Positions 43,421 through 52,107 of a stretch of DNA of 64,000 bases are shown here, one piece after another. How positions within the stretch are numbered: the first letter of the stretch is position 1; each line of letters opens with the position of its first letter. The notes under the pieces were generated by a model. That model was not told the origin of the DNA and did not search any database. It saw only the letters and a list, made by a program, of their open reading frames with translations. Made by a program: the position numbers and the translations under genes. Source of the DNA: Nakamurella leprariae (GTDB taxonomy: Bacteria; Actinomycetota; Actinomycetes; Mycobacteriales; Nakamurellaceae); contig NZ_JAERWK010000014.1 of assembly GCF_016918035.1 (NCBI RefSeq), forward strand, positions 1-64,000, in the 5' to 3' direction.

Positions 43421-44299
43421 GTGTCCGAGTACGACCTGATCTCCGCCTGCTGGACCACGGCCGGCGCCTGTGAGCCGATGGCCGCCGACGACCGCAGTCC
43501 CCTGGACGTCACCGATCGGGTCCGCGCCGCGGCGCGGGCCGGGTTCCGCGGCTTCGGCATCCGCCACGGCGACCTGATGCGGGTCGAGCAGACGCTCGGG
43601 TTCGCCGACTTCCGTCGGCTGCTGGACGACCATGGCATGCGGCACCTGGAGTTCGAGTTCCTCGAGGGCTGGTACGACACCGGGGAGGTCCGGCGGCTCA
43701 GCGATGTGCGTCGCGCCGACTTCCTGCGCGCGGCCGAGGCGCTCGGCGCCCGGCACATCAAGGTGGGTGGGCACCTGGCCGGCGGCACCGTCGACGTCGA
43801 CCGCGTCGCGGAGGAGCTGCACCGCCTGGGTGCGGACGCCGCGGAGGTGGGCACCAAGGTCGGCATCGAGCCGATGCCGTTCGCCGACATCACCACGCCA
43901 GCGATGGGTCTGGAGATCGTGCAGCGGGCCGGGCACCCGGCGGCCGGGCTGTTCATCGACGTGTGGCACGTGGCCCGGGCCGGAGTCGACGTCGCCTCCC
44001 TGGCCGAGCTGCCGGGGGAACTGCTGTTCGGCATCGAGCTCGACGACGCCCGCGCGGAGGTGGAGGGCACGCTGCTCGAGGACACCTTCAACGGGCGGGA
44101 GTTCCCCGGCGAGGGCGTGCTCGACGTGCAGGGATTCGTCGACGCCATCCAGCGCACCGGCTACCAGGGACCCTGGGGCGTCGAGATGCTCTCCACCGCC
44201 TACCGCCGCCTGCCGCTGGAGGAGGCCGTCCAGCGCGCCTACGACACCGCCATCCGCTTCCTCGACCGGACCCCCGCCACAGACCGGGCGTCGGTCTGA
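43421..44299 (+). CDS. TIM-barrel sugar-phosphate isomerase/epimerase-like protein
   Basis: 292 residues from a GTG with GAGGAG upstream. Xylose-isomerase-like TIM barrel; candidate metal ligands occur in KVGIEPMPFAD (Glu), LFIDVWHVARAG (Asp, His) and LFGIELDDA (Glu). This superfamily includes inosose dehydratase (IolE), dehydroshikimate dehydratase and sugar epimerases. Next to a hydroxyquinol pathway, a dehydratase that helps aromatise a keto-cyclitol is an attractive idea, but sequence alone does not settle it. Confidence 0.85.
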   Translation: MSEYDLISACWTTAGACEPMAADDRSPLDVTDRVRAAARAGFRGFGIRHGDLMRVEQTLGFADFRRLLDDHGMRHLEFEFLEGWYDTGEVRRLSDVRRADFLRAAEALGARHIKVGGHLAGGTVDVDRVAEELHRLGADAAEVGTKVGIEPMPFADITTPAMGLEIVQRAGHPAAGLFIDVWHVARAGVDVASLAELPGELLFGIELDDARAEVEGTLLEDTFNGREFPGEGVLDVQGFVDAIQRTGYQGPWGVEMLSTAYRRLPLEEAVQRAYDTAIRFLDRTPATDRASV

Positions 44300-44334
44300 G
44301 GCAGCACCTCTCACCAACGGAAGGATCTCGACCG

Positions 44335-45060
44335 ATGAGGCTCGAGCACAAGATCGCCGTCGTCACCGGTGCCCACGGCGGGATCGGACTCGCCACGGCC
44401 GAACGCTTCGCGCGGGAGGGCGCGATCGTGTACGCCGGTGACATCGCGACCGAGAGCAGCGGGACCGACGCCGCCGGCATCCGGCGGCGGCACCTGGACG
44501 TGAGCGACCTGGCGTCCTGGACGGCGCTCGCGGAGGAGATCGCGGCGGACCACGGCGGGGCCGACATCCTGGTCAACAACGCCGGTCTCGTCGGGTCGTA
44601 CGAATCGATCACCGAGATCGAGGTGGATCGCTGGCACTCCATCGTGAGCGTCAACCAGACCGGCGTGTTCTACGGGATGCGCAGCATGATCCCGCTGCTG
44701 CGGGCCCGCGGTGGCGGCTCGATCGTGAACGTCTCGTCCATCTGGGGGCTGGTCGGCGCCGCGGGTGTCTCCGCCTACCAGGCGTCCAAGGGCGCGGTGA
44801 CGGTGATGACCAAGAACGCGGCCGTGACGTACGCGCCGGAGGGGATCCGGGTCAACTCGGTCCACCCCGGGTTGATCACCACTCCGATGACGGACGCGCA
44901 GGACCCGGCCATCTCCGCCGGACTCGTGGACACCACCCCGCTGGGCCGCGCCGGCCGGCCGGACGAGGTCGCCAACGCGATCCTGTTCCTGGCCAGCGAC
45001 GAGGCCTCCTACGTCACCGGTGGACAGCTGGTCGTCGACGGCGGCTTCACCACCCCATGA
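44335..45060 (+). CDS. SDR family oxidoreductase
   Basis: 241 residues. Cofactor motif TGAHGGIGLAT, NNAG, active-site serine (NVSSIWGL) and Y-QAS-K in SAYQASKGAVTVM, with the C-terminal GGQLVVDGGFTTP typical of polyol, sugar or 3-oxoacyl SDRs. It overlaps the following MDR gene by four bases. The probable role is oxidation or reduction of an alicyclic or sugar alcohol in the same pathway. Confidence 0.9.
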   Translation: MRLEHKIAVVTGAHGGIGLATAERFAREGAIVYAGDIATESSGTDAAGIRRRHLDVSDLASWTALAEEIAADHGGADILVNNAGLVGSYESITEIEVDRWHSIVSVNQTGVFYGMRSMIPLLRARGGGSIVNVSSIWGLVGAAGVSAYQASKGAVTVMTKNAAVTYAPEGIRVNSVHPGLITTPMTDAQDPAISAGLVDTTPLGRAGRPDEVANAILFLASDEASYVTGGQLVVDGGFTTP

Positions 45061-46076
45061 CCACGCCGATGACGACGCCCATGACCCCGTCGTCCGGGGC
45101 GCCGGCGCCGTGGGAGGTCGTCCCGGCCGGCGTCCGCCGTCCGCTCGGGACCGGCCGCCGGGCCCCCGGGGCGGGGACCGTCGTCGTGCGACCGGAGTTC
45201 GTGGACCTCGGCGGCGGCGAGCTGGACCGGCTCACCGGACCGGAGCCCGGCCATCCGCCGGCCGGTGCCGGTCACCCCTGGTCCGGCACCGTGCTCGCCG
45301 TCGGCGCCGCGGTGCACGACCTGACGGTCGGCCAGGTGGCGGTCGGACGCGGGGATCTGGGCTTCGGGATCGGCGGCACCCTCGCCGGCGAGCTCACCGT
45401 CGCCGCCGCGGACTGTGGTGGGGTGCCGGCCGGGATCACGGCCCGGCGGGCGGCCACGGTCCAGCCGCTGGCCGCCGCGCTGGGCGGGCTGCAGGCCGCC
45501 GGCGGAGCTGACGCCTCCCAGGTCGCGATCGTGCTCGGGTGCGGCACCGTCGGGCTGGCCATGGTCGGCCTGCTGGCCCGCACCGGCGCGACCGTGGTCG
45601 CGGTCGATGCCGACCGGCAGCGCCGGGCCGTCGCCGCCGGCCTCGGCGCCGAGTTCGTCGGCGACGCGACGGACGGGCCGGCCCTGCGGCAGGAGATCGA
45701 CATCGCGCTGGGCACGGTGGGATCGGCGGGCGCCGACCTGGTCGTGGTCAGCGCGCCGCCGACCGCGACGTGGAGTGCCGCGCTCGACGTCTCGATCGAC
45801 GTGGCGCTGACCGGCGCGCGCGTCCTGGTGCCGCACGGCGCCCCCGCCGAGTCGTTCGGCCGGCTCGGCGAGCGCCGGCTCGCCGTCACGACGTTCCCCC
45901 AGGCCCATGCCGAGGCCCGGGACCGGGCGCTGCGGCTGCTGACCCGGCTCCAGCTGGACCTGTCCACCGTCACCGGCGACGTCCTGTCCGTGGCCGAGTG
46001 CCAGGAGGCGCTGGCCGCGGCGCGCGGTCCACGCCGGCCCGGACGGGTCCCGGTCCGGTCACCGGGCCGCGACTGA
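45057..46076 (+). CDS. MDR-family dehydrogenase lacking zinc ligands
   Basis: 339 residues. The NAD fold is clear (VLGCGTVGLAMVGLLARTG), but the catalytic zinc residues are gone: GHE is replaced by GHP in AGHPWSGTVLAVG, no CGTD-type motif is present, and the structural cysteine cluster is absent. It is either a zinc-independent MDR reductase or a diverged paralogue. The N-terminus has repeated Met-Thr-Pro codons, so the exact start among the several ATGs is uncertain. Last gene of the rightward operon. Confidence 0.8.
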   Translation: MTTPMTTPMTPSSGAPAPWEVVPAGVRRPLGTGRRAPGAGTVVVRPEFVDLGGGELDRLTGPEPGHPPAGAGHPWSGTVLAVGAAVHDLTVGQVAVGRGDLGFGIGGTLAGELTVAAADCGGVPAGITARRAATVQPLAAALGGLQAAGGADASQVAIVLGCGTVGLAMVGLLARTGATVVAVDADRQRRAVAAGLGAEFVGDATDGPALRQEIDIALGTVGSAGADLVVVSAPPTATWSAALDVSIDVALTGARVLVPHGAPAESFGRLGERRLAVTTFPQAHAEARDRALRLLTRLQLDLSTVTGDVLSVAECQEALAAARGPRRPGRVPVRSPGRD

Positions 46077-46094
46077 CCGCGGGACCCGGGCGGG

Positions 46095-46982
46095 TCACCG
46101 GCTGCCGAGGTGCTGTTCCACCGCCTCCACGGCCCGGAGCAGGTGTGGCTCGTCCCGGTCGGTGCGCCACGCCACGGCCAGATCGAGCCTGCGCGCGTCC
46201 TTGATCGGCCGGTAGGCCACCCCGGCCACGGTGAGCGCCATGACCGGGGCGGGCACGATCGCCACGCCGAGGCCACCGGCGACCAGGGTGACCAGGGTGG
46301 AGGTCTCGTCGACCTGGTGTCGGAACACCGGCTCGAATCCGGCATCGCGGCACCACCGGCGGACCTGGTCGTACATGACTGACTCCCGGCGACCGGAGTG
46401 GACGATGAACCGGGCGTCCCGGAGGTCGCCGATGCGCACCGACTGCCGGTCGGCCAGGGGATGATCCGCCGGGACGGCGAGGACCAGTTCGTCCGAGCGC
46501 AGCACCCGCAGCGTGATGGCCGGATCGTGCACGGGCGGGCGCAGCAGCGCCACGTCGATGTCCCCGGCCCGCAGCGCCGCCACCTGATCAGGCACCAGCA
46601 TCTCGCCGCGGAAGGCGAACTCGATGCCGGGCAGCTCGTCGGACAGGTGCCGGGCCAGCGCGGGCAGCAGGCTGTAGGTGACCGAGCCGACGCAGCCCAC
46701 CGCCAGCCGGCCGATGCTGCCGGCGGCCACCTGCCGGGCCTCGGCCACCGCGTCGTCGACGTCCTGCAGCAGCGTGCGCACCCGGGTCAGGAAGGCCGCT
46801 CCGGCGGGGGTCAGCTCGACCCGCCGGGTGGTGCGCAGCAGCAGCTGGACGCCGAGCTCGGCCTCCAGGGTCCGGATCTGCTGCGACAGCGGCGGCTGAG
46901 CGATGTGCAGCCGCGCCGCGGCCCGGCCGAAGTGTCGTTCCTCGGCCACGGCCACGAACGAACGCAGATGTCGGAGTTCCAT
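46095..46982 (-). CDS. LysR-family transcriptional regulator
   Basis: 295 residues starting at the ATG at 46982. N-terminal helix-turn-helix (LRHLRSFVAVAEERHFGRAA, ARLHIAQPPLSQQIRTLE) and a two-lobed effector domain. It resembles the group that controls aromatic degradation (CatR/BenM-like). It converges on the MDR gene with an 18-base gap. Targets are unknown; the hydroxyquinol module is the nearest pathway. Confidence 0.93.
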   Translation of the reverse strand: MELRHLRSFVAVAEERHFGRAAARLHIAQPPLSQQIRTLEAELGVQLLLRTTRRVELTPAGAAFLTRVRTLLQDVDDAVAEARQVAAGSIGRLAVGCVGSVTYSLLPALARHLSDELPGIEFAFRGEMLVPDQVAALRAGDIDVALLRPPVHDPAITLRVLRSDELVLAVPADHPLADRQSVRIGDLRDARFIVHSGRRESVMYDQVRRWCRDAGFEPVFRHQVDETSTLVTLVAGGLGVAIVPAPVMALTVAGVAYRPIKDARRLDLAVAWRTDRDEPHLLRAVEAVEQHLGSR

Positions 46983-47051
46983 GGGCACCGTCCTCCGTCC
47001 AGGACACCGACATCCAGAGGCGCAGCCTCTTGATCGGTGCGGATCTCGACG

Positions 47052-47078
47052 CTCGAGTGTATGGATATGGTTCTCGAG
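47052..47078. promoter_or_regulatory. Paired CTCGAG sites upstream of the LysR gene
   Basis: CTCGAG at 47052-47057 and 47073-47078, a 21-base pitch, flanking a short AT-rich stretch (TGTATGGATATGG). Located 70-96 bases before the LysR start, where LysR proteins commonly bind for autoregulation. Confidence 0.35.
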
Positions 47079-47249
47079 GGCCGCAGCCGTGTCGGACCGC
47101 GCCGCGGTCGCTCTACCCGCCCCGCCCTGGATGTGCGCAGCGCGTCGAACGAGTGATCCAGGTCCCGGGCCGCGCCGAAGGGCGACCTGGTCGTCGGGCT
47201 GCCCGAGAAGGTCTGAGAGCTTCCGGATCCCCGGTGCCACGGGCCACCG

Positions 47250-48119
47250 TCAGGCTCCGGCCGGGCGGTGCACCGTCACCTGCACCGACAGGGTCGCGGT
47301 GAGCGGCCTCGGCAGCGCGGCGATCCGGGCCGCACGAGTGTCCGGGTCGGTGTGGAACGCGCTCGGACCCATGCCGGTCAGATCGGCGGCCTCCGCGTCG
47401 GTCAACGAGAACTGCTGCCGCAGCTCGGGTCCGGCGTTGGAATCGAACCGGGCCAGCGCGGTGGCCAGCCGCTCCGTCTTGCGCTCGTCGACGCTCAGCA
47501 TGCCCAACGGTCCGATCAGTTCGGCCAGGTGGTCTGCCGTCGGGGTGACGGTGACCAACACGCCGTCGGGGCGCAGCACCCGCTCGATCTCGGCCGGGTT
47601 CCGGGGGCCGAAGACGCTCAGCACCGCGGCGGCGCAGCCGTCGGCCAATGGCAGCGGCTGCCACACGTCGGCTCCGATCGCCGCCGCGCGGGGATGGGCC
47701 CGGGCCGCCCGCTGCAGCGCGGGCCGGGACAGGTCCAGGCACACGCCGTGCCGGTCGGGCAGTGCCTCGAGCACGACGGCCAGATAGCTCCCGGTGCCGC
47801 CGGCCAGGTCGACGATCAGCCCGCCGGAGCCCCCGGGCAGGGATTGCGCCGTGACCGCAGCCAGTCGGTCGGCGATCGGCCGGTAGTGCCCGGTGGCCAG
47901 GAACCGCTCGCGGGCGGCGACCATCTCAGCGGTGTCGGCCGTGCCCGGATCGGGGCGCCCGGAGCGCAGGGTCACGAACCCCTGCCGGGCCACGTCGAAC
48001 CGGTGGGCCTGCGGGCAGACGAGCGAGCGGCCGCCGTCCGACCGCACCGTCCCTCCGCACACCGGGCACCGCAGTGCCGGCAGCACCGCGAGCAGCGCGG
48101 CGGGCAGCTCGGCCGTCAT
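47250..48119 (-). CDS. RlmA-type 23S rRNA guanine N1-methyltransferase
   Basis: 289 residues. The N-terminal zinc site CPVCGG (C18, C21) with VCPQAHRFD supplying a further Cys and His is diagnostic of the RlmA family. The SAM-binding motif is VDLAGGTGSYL, followed by SVFGPRNPAEIERVLRPDG. Members methylate G745 or G748 of 23S rRNA; the G748 enzymes (TlrB) give tylosin-type macrolide resistance. Which position is modified here is not decidable by eye. Its ATG overlaps the MarR gene stop by four bases. Confidence 0.9.
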   Translation of the reverse strand: MTAELPAALLAVLPALRCPVCGGTVRSDGGRSLVCPQAHRFDVARQGFVTLRSGRPDPGTADTAEMVAARERFLATGHYRPIADRLAAVTAQSLPGGSGGLIVDLAGGTGSYLAVVLEALPDRHGVCLDLSRPALQRAARAHPRAAAIGADVWQPLPLADGCAAAVLSVFGPRNPAEIERVLRPDGVLVTVTPTADHLAELIGPLGMLSVDERKTERLATALARFDSNAGPELRQQFSLTDAEAADLTGMGPSAFHTDPDTRAARIAALPRPLTATLSVQVTVHRPAGA

Positions 48120-48616
48120 CGGTCGGTACGGGCCGGCTGCAGCAGCCGCAACAGCCGGGCCAGTTCGTGCCGGTCCCGTTCGTCCAGCACGGCGAAGAAG
48201 CGATCGGCCTCGGCCGACCGGGCCGCCCCGATCGCGGCCACCGCATCGTGGCCGGCCGCCGTCAGCGTCACCACGGTGGCCCGGCGGTCGTCGGGATCGG
48301 CGCGGCGGTCGACCAGGCCGCGCTCCTGCAACCCGTCGACCACCTCGGTGGCCGAGCGCGGGGCGATGTGCAGGTGGTCGGCCAGCGCACCGAGGCGCTG
48401 GTCGCCGTGCCGGGTGAGCACGCTCAGTGCTCGGACCTGGGACGGGGACACCTCCCAGGGGGCCAGCGCCAACTGGGTGGACCGGCGCAGCGTGCGGGCC
48501 ACCGACCAGAAGGCCTCGCTCAGTGAGTCCGAGCCGCCGGGCTCGGGACCGCATCCTGGTCCGGTGGCGTCCGGGGCGCCGGTCGCGGACGGCGGTCGGG
48601 TGGAGGGCGCGGACAC
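48116..48616 (-). CDS. MarR-family transcriptional regulator
   Basis: 166 residues from a GTG at 48616; a longer frame exists upstream but would run through the operator region, so the GTG is preferred. Winged helix: LTRHGDQRLGALADHLHIAP, RSATEVVDGLQERGLV and the wing DRRADPDDRRATVVTLTAAG. Divergent from an ABC exporter gene and overlapping the rRNA methyltransferase gene, it likely controls both. Inverted repeats between the divergent starts are candidate operators. Confidence 0.92.
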   Translation of the reverse strand: MSAPSTRPPSATGAPDATGPGCGPEPGGSDSLSEAFWSVARTLRRSTQLALAPWEVSPSQVRALSVLTRHGDQRLGALADHLHIAPRSATEVVDGLQERGLVDRRADPDDRRATVVTLTAAGHDAVAAIGAARSAEADRFFAVLDERDRHELARLLRLLQPARTDR

Positions 48617-48647
48617 GGGGAACAACCTAGCAGGGTTCCCTGTTGTA

Positions 48648-48680
48648 GCCTCATGTTGAGGCAACCTCAGGAAGGTTGCC
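48648..48680. promoter_or_regulatory. Two overlapping inverted repeats between the MarR and ABC exporter genes
   Basis: GCCTCA-TGT-TGAGGC (48648-48662) is a perfect 6-base inverted repeat. GGCAACCT-N5-AGGTTGCC (48660-48680) is a perfect 8-base inverted repeat overlapping it. Both lie in the 123-base gap between the divergent starts, as expected for MarR dimer sites. Confidence 0.65.
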
Positions 48681-48739
48681 GTCGAGCACGGGTCGGCCGC
48701 GCGCATCCGCAGTGTCCGGCGCCCGTGGAGGAGGTACGC

Positions 48740-50620
48740 ATGAGCCTGGCATCACTGCCACCCAGTTCCCGGCCGGACCGTGGGTCCGGCCGCGCCGGCA
48801 GCGAGATCCCGGTGGGTCTGGGCCCGGACACCCCGGCACGAGGCGGCCGCCGGGGTCGCTCGTCCCGCATCACGCCACAGGAGCGCGCCGAGGCCCGGTC
48901 GGTCTCGCTGCGCCGCATCGGCGCCCTGTTCGTCCCTCACCGCTGGCCGCTGGTCGTGGTCAGCCTGATGATCGCCGCCGCCGCCGTCGTGGGCATGGCC
49001 TCGCCGTTCCTGCTGCGCGCCGTCCTCGACACGGCCCTGCCGCAGCAGGACCTCGGGCTGCTGGTGTGGCTGGTCGCCGGCATGCTCGCCGTCGCCGTCA
49101 TCACCGCCGTGCTCGGTGTGGTGCAGACCTGGATCAGCTCTCGGGTCGGGCAGCAGATCATGCACACGCTGCGCACCCAGGTCTTCACCCACCTGCAGCG
49201 CCAGTCGGTCGCGTTCTTCACCCGGACCCGCACCGGCGAGGTGCAGTCCCGCATCCAGAACGACATCGGCGGCATGCAGTCGGTGGTCACCTCGACCGCC
49301 ACGTCCATCGCCGCCAACCTGACCACCGTGGTCGCCTCGCTGGTCGCGATGGTCGCCCTGTCCTGGCAGCTGTCGCTCATCTCGCTGATCGTGCTGCCAC
49401 CGGCGTTCCTCCTGACCCGCACCGTGGCCCGGATGCGGCGGGAGATCACCGCCCGCCGGCAGGCCGAGCTGGCCGACCTCAACGTCACCATCGAGGAGGG
49501 CCTGTCGATCAGCGGCGTGCAGCTGAGCAAGACCCTCGGCACCGCCCGGTCGCTGATCGACCGGTTCACCGAGTCCTCCCACCGGCTGGTCGATCTCGAG
49601 CTCCGGTCGGAACTGGCCGGACGCTGGCGGATGGCCACCATGAGTGTGGTCTTCGCCGCGGTGCCGGCGGCCATCTACCTGTCGGCCGGGTTGCCCGCCA
49701 CCGCCGGCAAGATCTCGATCGGCACCCTGGTCGCGTTCACCGCCCTGCAGGCCGCGCTGTTCCGCCCGATGCTCGGCCTGCTCAGCGTGGGCGTGCAGAT
49801 CACCAGCTCGCTGGCGCTCTTCGCCCGCATCTTCGAGTACCTCGACCTGGACGTGGAGATCGCCGACCCGGTGCACCCGGTGCCGATGGATCCCGCCACG
49901 GTGCGCGGCGAGGTGCGGTTCGAGGACGTCACCTTCGTCTACCCGAACGCCGACAGTGCCGCCGTGGCCGGGGTCTCGATCACCGTGCCGGCCGGCAGCT
50001 CGCTGGCCCTGGTCGGCGAGACCGGTTCGGGCAAGACCACCCTCGCCTCGCTGGTGTCCCGGCTGGCCGACCCGACCGGGGGCCGGGTCACCATCGACGG
50101 GGTCGACCTGCGCGACCTGCGGCTGGAGGACCTGGCCGGCATCGTCGGCGTGGTCAACCAGCACACCTACCTGCTGCACACCTCGGTGCGCGAGAACCTG
50201 CGCTACGCCAAACCGGGTGCCACCGATGCCGAGATCGAGACGGCCGCGCGGGCCGCCCGCATCCACGACCTGATCGTGAGCCTGCCCGACGGGTACGACA
50301 CCACGGTCGGCTCGCGGGGCCACCGGTTCTCCGGCGGCGAGCAGCAGCGCCTGGCCATCGCGCGCACGTTGCTGCGCAACCCGAAGGTGCTGGTGCTGGA
50401 CGAGGCCACCAGTGCGCTGGACACCGAGACGGAGCGAGCCGTGCAGCAGGCGCTCGACACCCTGGCCGAGGGCCGCACCACGATCACCATCGCGCACCGC
50501 CTGTCGACCGTGCGGCACGCCGACCAGATCGCCGTGCTCGACCACGGCCGGGTCGTCGAACAGGGCACGCACGAGACGCTGCTGGAACGGGAGGGCCGGT
50601 ACGCCGCCCTGGCGGCGTGA
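48740..50620 (+). CDS. ABC exporter, membrane-plus-ATPase half transporter
   Basis: 626 residues, start at 48740 behind GGAGGAGG. A disordered N-terminus (1-55) precedes a six-helix exporter domain (about 80-370) and an ATPase domain (about 395-626). The latter has Walker A GETGSGKTT, Q-loop VNQHTYLLHTSV, signature FSGGEQQRLAIA, Walker B VLVLDEATSALD and switch His in IAHRLSTV. It works as a homodimer or pairs with a partner; none is adjacent. With a divergent MarR gene, drug or metabolite export is the likely function. Confidence 0.94.
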   Translation: MSLASLPPSSRPDRGSGRAGSEIPVGLGPDTPARGGRRGRSSRITPQERAEARSVSLRRIGALFVPHRWPLVVVSLMIAAAAVVGMASPFLLRAVLDTALPQQDLGLLVWLVAGMLAVAVITAVLGVVQTWISSRVGQQIMHTLRTQVFTHLQRQSVAFFTRTRTGEVQSRIQNDIGGMQSVVTSTATSIAANLTTVVASLVAMVALSWQLSLISLIVLPPAFLLTRTVARMRREITARRQAELADLNVTIEEGLSISGVQLSKTLGTARSLIDRFTESSHRLVDLELRSELAGRWRMATMSVVFAAVPAAIYLSAGLPATAGKISIGTLVAFTALQAALFRPMLGLLSVGVQITSSLALFARIFEYLDLDVEIADPVHPVPMDPATVRGEVRFEDVTFVYPNADSAAVAGVSITVPAGSSLALVGETGSGKTTLASLVSRLADPTGGRVTIDGVDLRDLRLEDLAGIVGVVNQHTYLLHTSVRENLRYAKPGATDAEIETAARAARIHDLIVSLPDGYDTTVGSRGHRFSGGEQQRLAIARTLLRNPKVLVLDEATSALDTETERAVQQALDTLAEGRTTITIAHRLSTVRHADQIAVLDHGRVVEQGTHETLLEREGRYAALAA

Positions 50621-50625
50621 CGCCG

Positions 50626-52107
50626 TCAGCCCACGCTGCTTCGGGTCAGTCGCGCCCGCGCGGCGAGCGCGCGCGTCCACAGCGGCCGCGGCTGCCGCAC
50701 GGCGACGGGCGGGAGCCGTGTACCGGCGGCGGCCAGCGTCACGGCGTCGTCCACCAGTCCGTCGACGTCGATCCGTTCCGATCGGCGCAGCCAGGCCTGG
50801 CCGAGGCGGGCGGCGCCGTGCAGGGACGCCTCGGTCTGCGGGCTGATCGACACGTCCCGGCCGATGGTGTCGGCCAGCAGTTGTGCGGCGACGGGTGCGT
50901 GGTCGAGCACTCCACCGGCCGCCCACACCGACCCCCCGCGGTCGGGGTCGACCAGATCCAGCAGCGGACCGAACTGGGCGAGGAGGTCGATTGCCATGGC
51001 CGTCCCGACATCGTCCAGCGTGTGGTGCGGCCGCAGCGAGCCGACGGATCCGGCGGCTTCCCAGGGGTAGTCGGGGCTACGCCGGCCGAAGACGCTGGGA
51101 TCGGTGACCAGGTCGGGCAGCCGGGGCGGACCCGCGGCGAACGACCAGTCCAGCGGTCGGCCGACGAACCGGGCCAGCCATTCCAGGGTGTTTCCGGCTG
51201 AGGTGACCGCCGCACCGCGGACCACCGTGCGGGCGTCGCACCGGTATGCCCACAGGCCGTGGACGGGCGGACGGTAGGTGGCGGTCTGCTCGACGCGACG
51301 GACACTCCCCGACGTGGCGACCGTGACCGCGACCGCGTCCGCGCCCACCACGCTCTGCCCGAGGTTGTGGCAGAGCCCGTCGCCCAGCGGCGGCAGCCAG
51401 CGGGCGGTGCGCAGCGCCGGCCAGCGGCGGGCCCGGGCGGGCGTCATGGTCACCGGAGCGGCGAACCGCGGGCCGAACTGTTCGGGGGCGACGCCCAGTC
51501 CGTCGAGCACCGGGCCGGCCCACGTCCGTGCGGCCTGGTCCCACAGACCGGAGCCCGCGGCGATGGCCTCGCTCCACCCGGTGTCGGCGCCGGTCAGCCG
51601 ACCGAGGACCCAGCCGCCGAGGTCGGTCAGCCGGGCCGGGGCATCAGCGAGCGGACGGTCGTGCAGCGCCGCGATCGCGGCCGTGGGGGAGCTGGGGTGC
51701 AGCGGGACACCGGTGACGGTCGGGTCGTACCCGGGCACTCGGTCCAGCAGGCGGTGTCGCACCCGCTCGGGATGGGCCGCCTCCCAGGTGGTCACCGCGT
51801 CCAGCGGTGCGCCGCCGTTGTCGACGGGCAGCAGGCTCTGCCACAGCACGCTGCTGGCCACCACCTGCACGCCCTCGAGATCGCACGCGTCGAGCAGGGT
51901 CTCGACTGCGTGCAGGACGCCAAGGGCGTCCACCCGCCCTGGACCGTGCCGGTCATCCCGGCAGCGGACCGACATGATCGGGCCGACCTGGCGGCCGTCG
52001 GCGTCGAACCGGCCGACCCGACAACGGGTGGAGCCGAGGTCCAGCGCCAGGATCGGCGCGGACCTCGGCTCTCCGGGGGTCAGGCCAGCGGGCGGACCTG
52101 CGGTCAC
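50626..52107 (-). CDS. FGGY-family carbohydrate kinase
   Basis: 493 residues from a GTG in a GTGA overlap with the transporter ATPase gene. N-terminal phosphate loop LALDLGSTRCRVGRFD, the second lobe ATP site VATSGSV, and the C-terminal WAAGGVLDHAPVAAQLLADT, the FGGY-signature region. The family phosphorylates pentuloses, gluconate, glycerol, erythritol and related polyols. The sugar importer next door suggests it phosphorylates the imported sugar or its keto form. Confidence 0.88.
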   Translation of the reverse strand: MTAGPPAGLTPGEPRSAPILALDLGSTRCRVGRFDADGRQVGPIMSVRCRDDRHGPGRVDALGVLHAVETLLDACDLEGVQVVASSVLWQSLLPVDNGGAPLDAVTTWEAAHPERVRHRLLDRVPGYDPTVTGVPLHPSSPTAAIAALHDRPLADAPARLTDLGGWVLGRLTGADTGWSEAIAAGSGLWDQAARTWAGPVLDGLGVAPEQFGPRFAAPVTMTPARARRWPALRTARWLPPLGDGLCHNLGQSVVGADAVAVTVATSGSVRRVEQTATYRPPVHGLWAYRCDARTVVRGAAVTSAGNTLEWLARFVGRPLDWSFAAGPPRLPDLVTDPSVFGRRSPDYPWEAAGSVGSLRPHHTLDDVGTAMAIDLLAQFGPLLDLVDPDRGGSVWAAGGVLDHAPVAAQLLADTIGRDVSISPQTEASLHGAARLGQAWLRRSERIDVDGLVDDAVTLAAAGTRLPPVAVRQPRPLWTRALAARARLTRSSVG

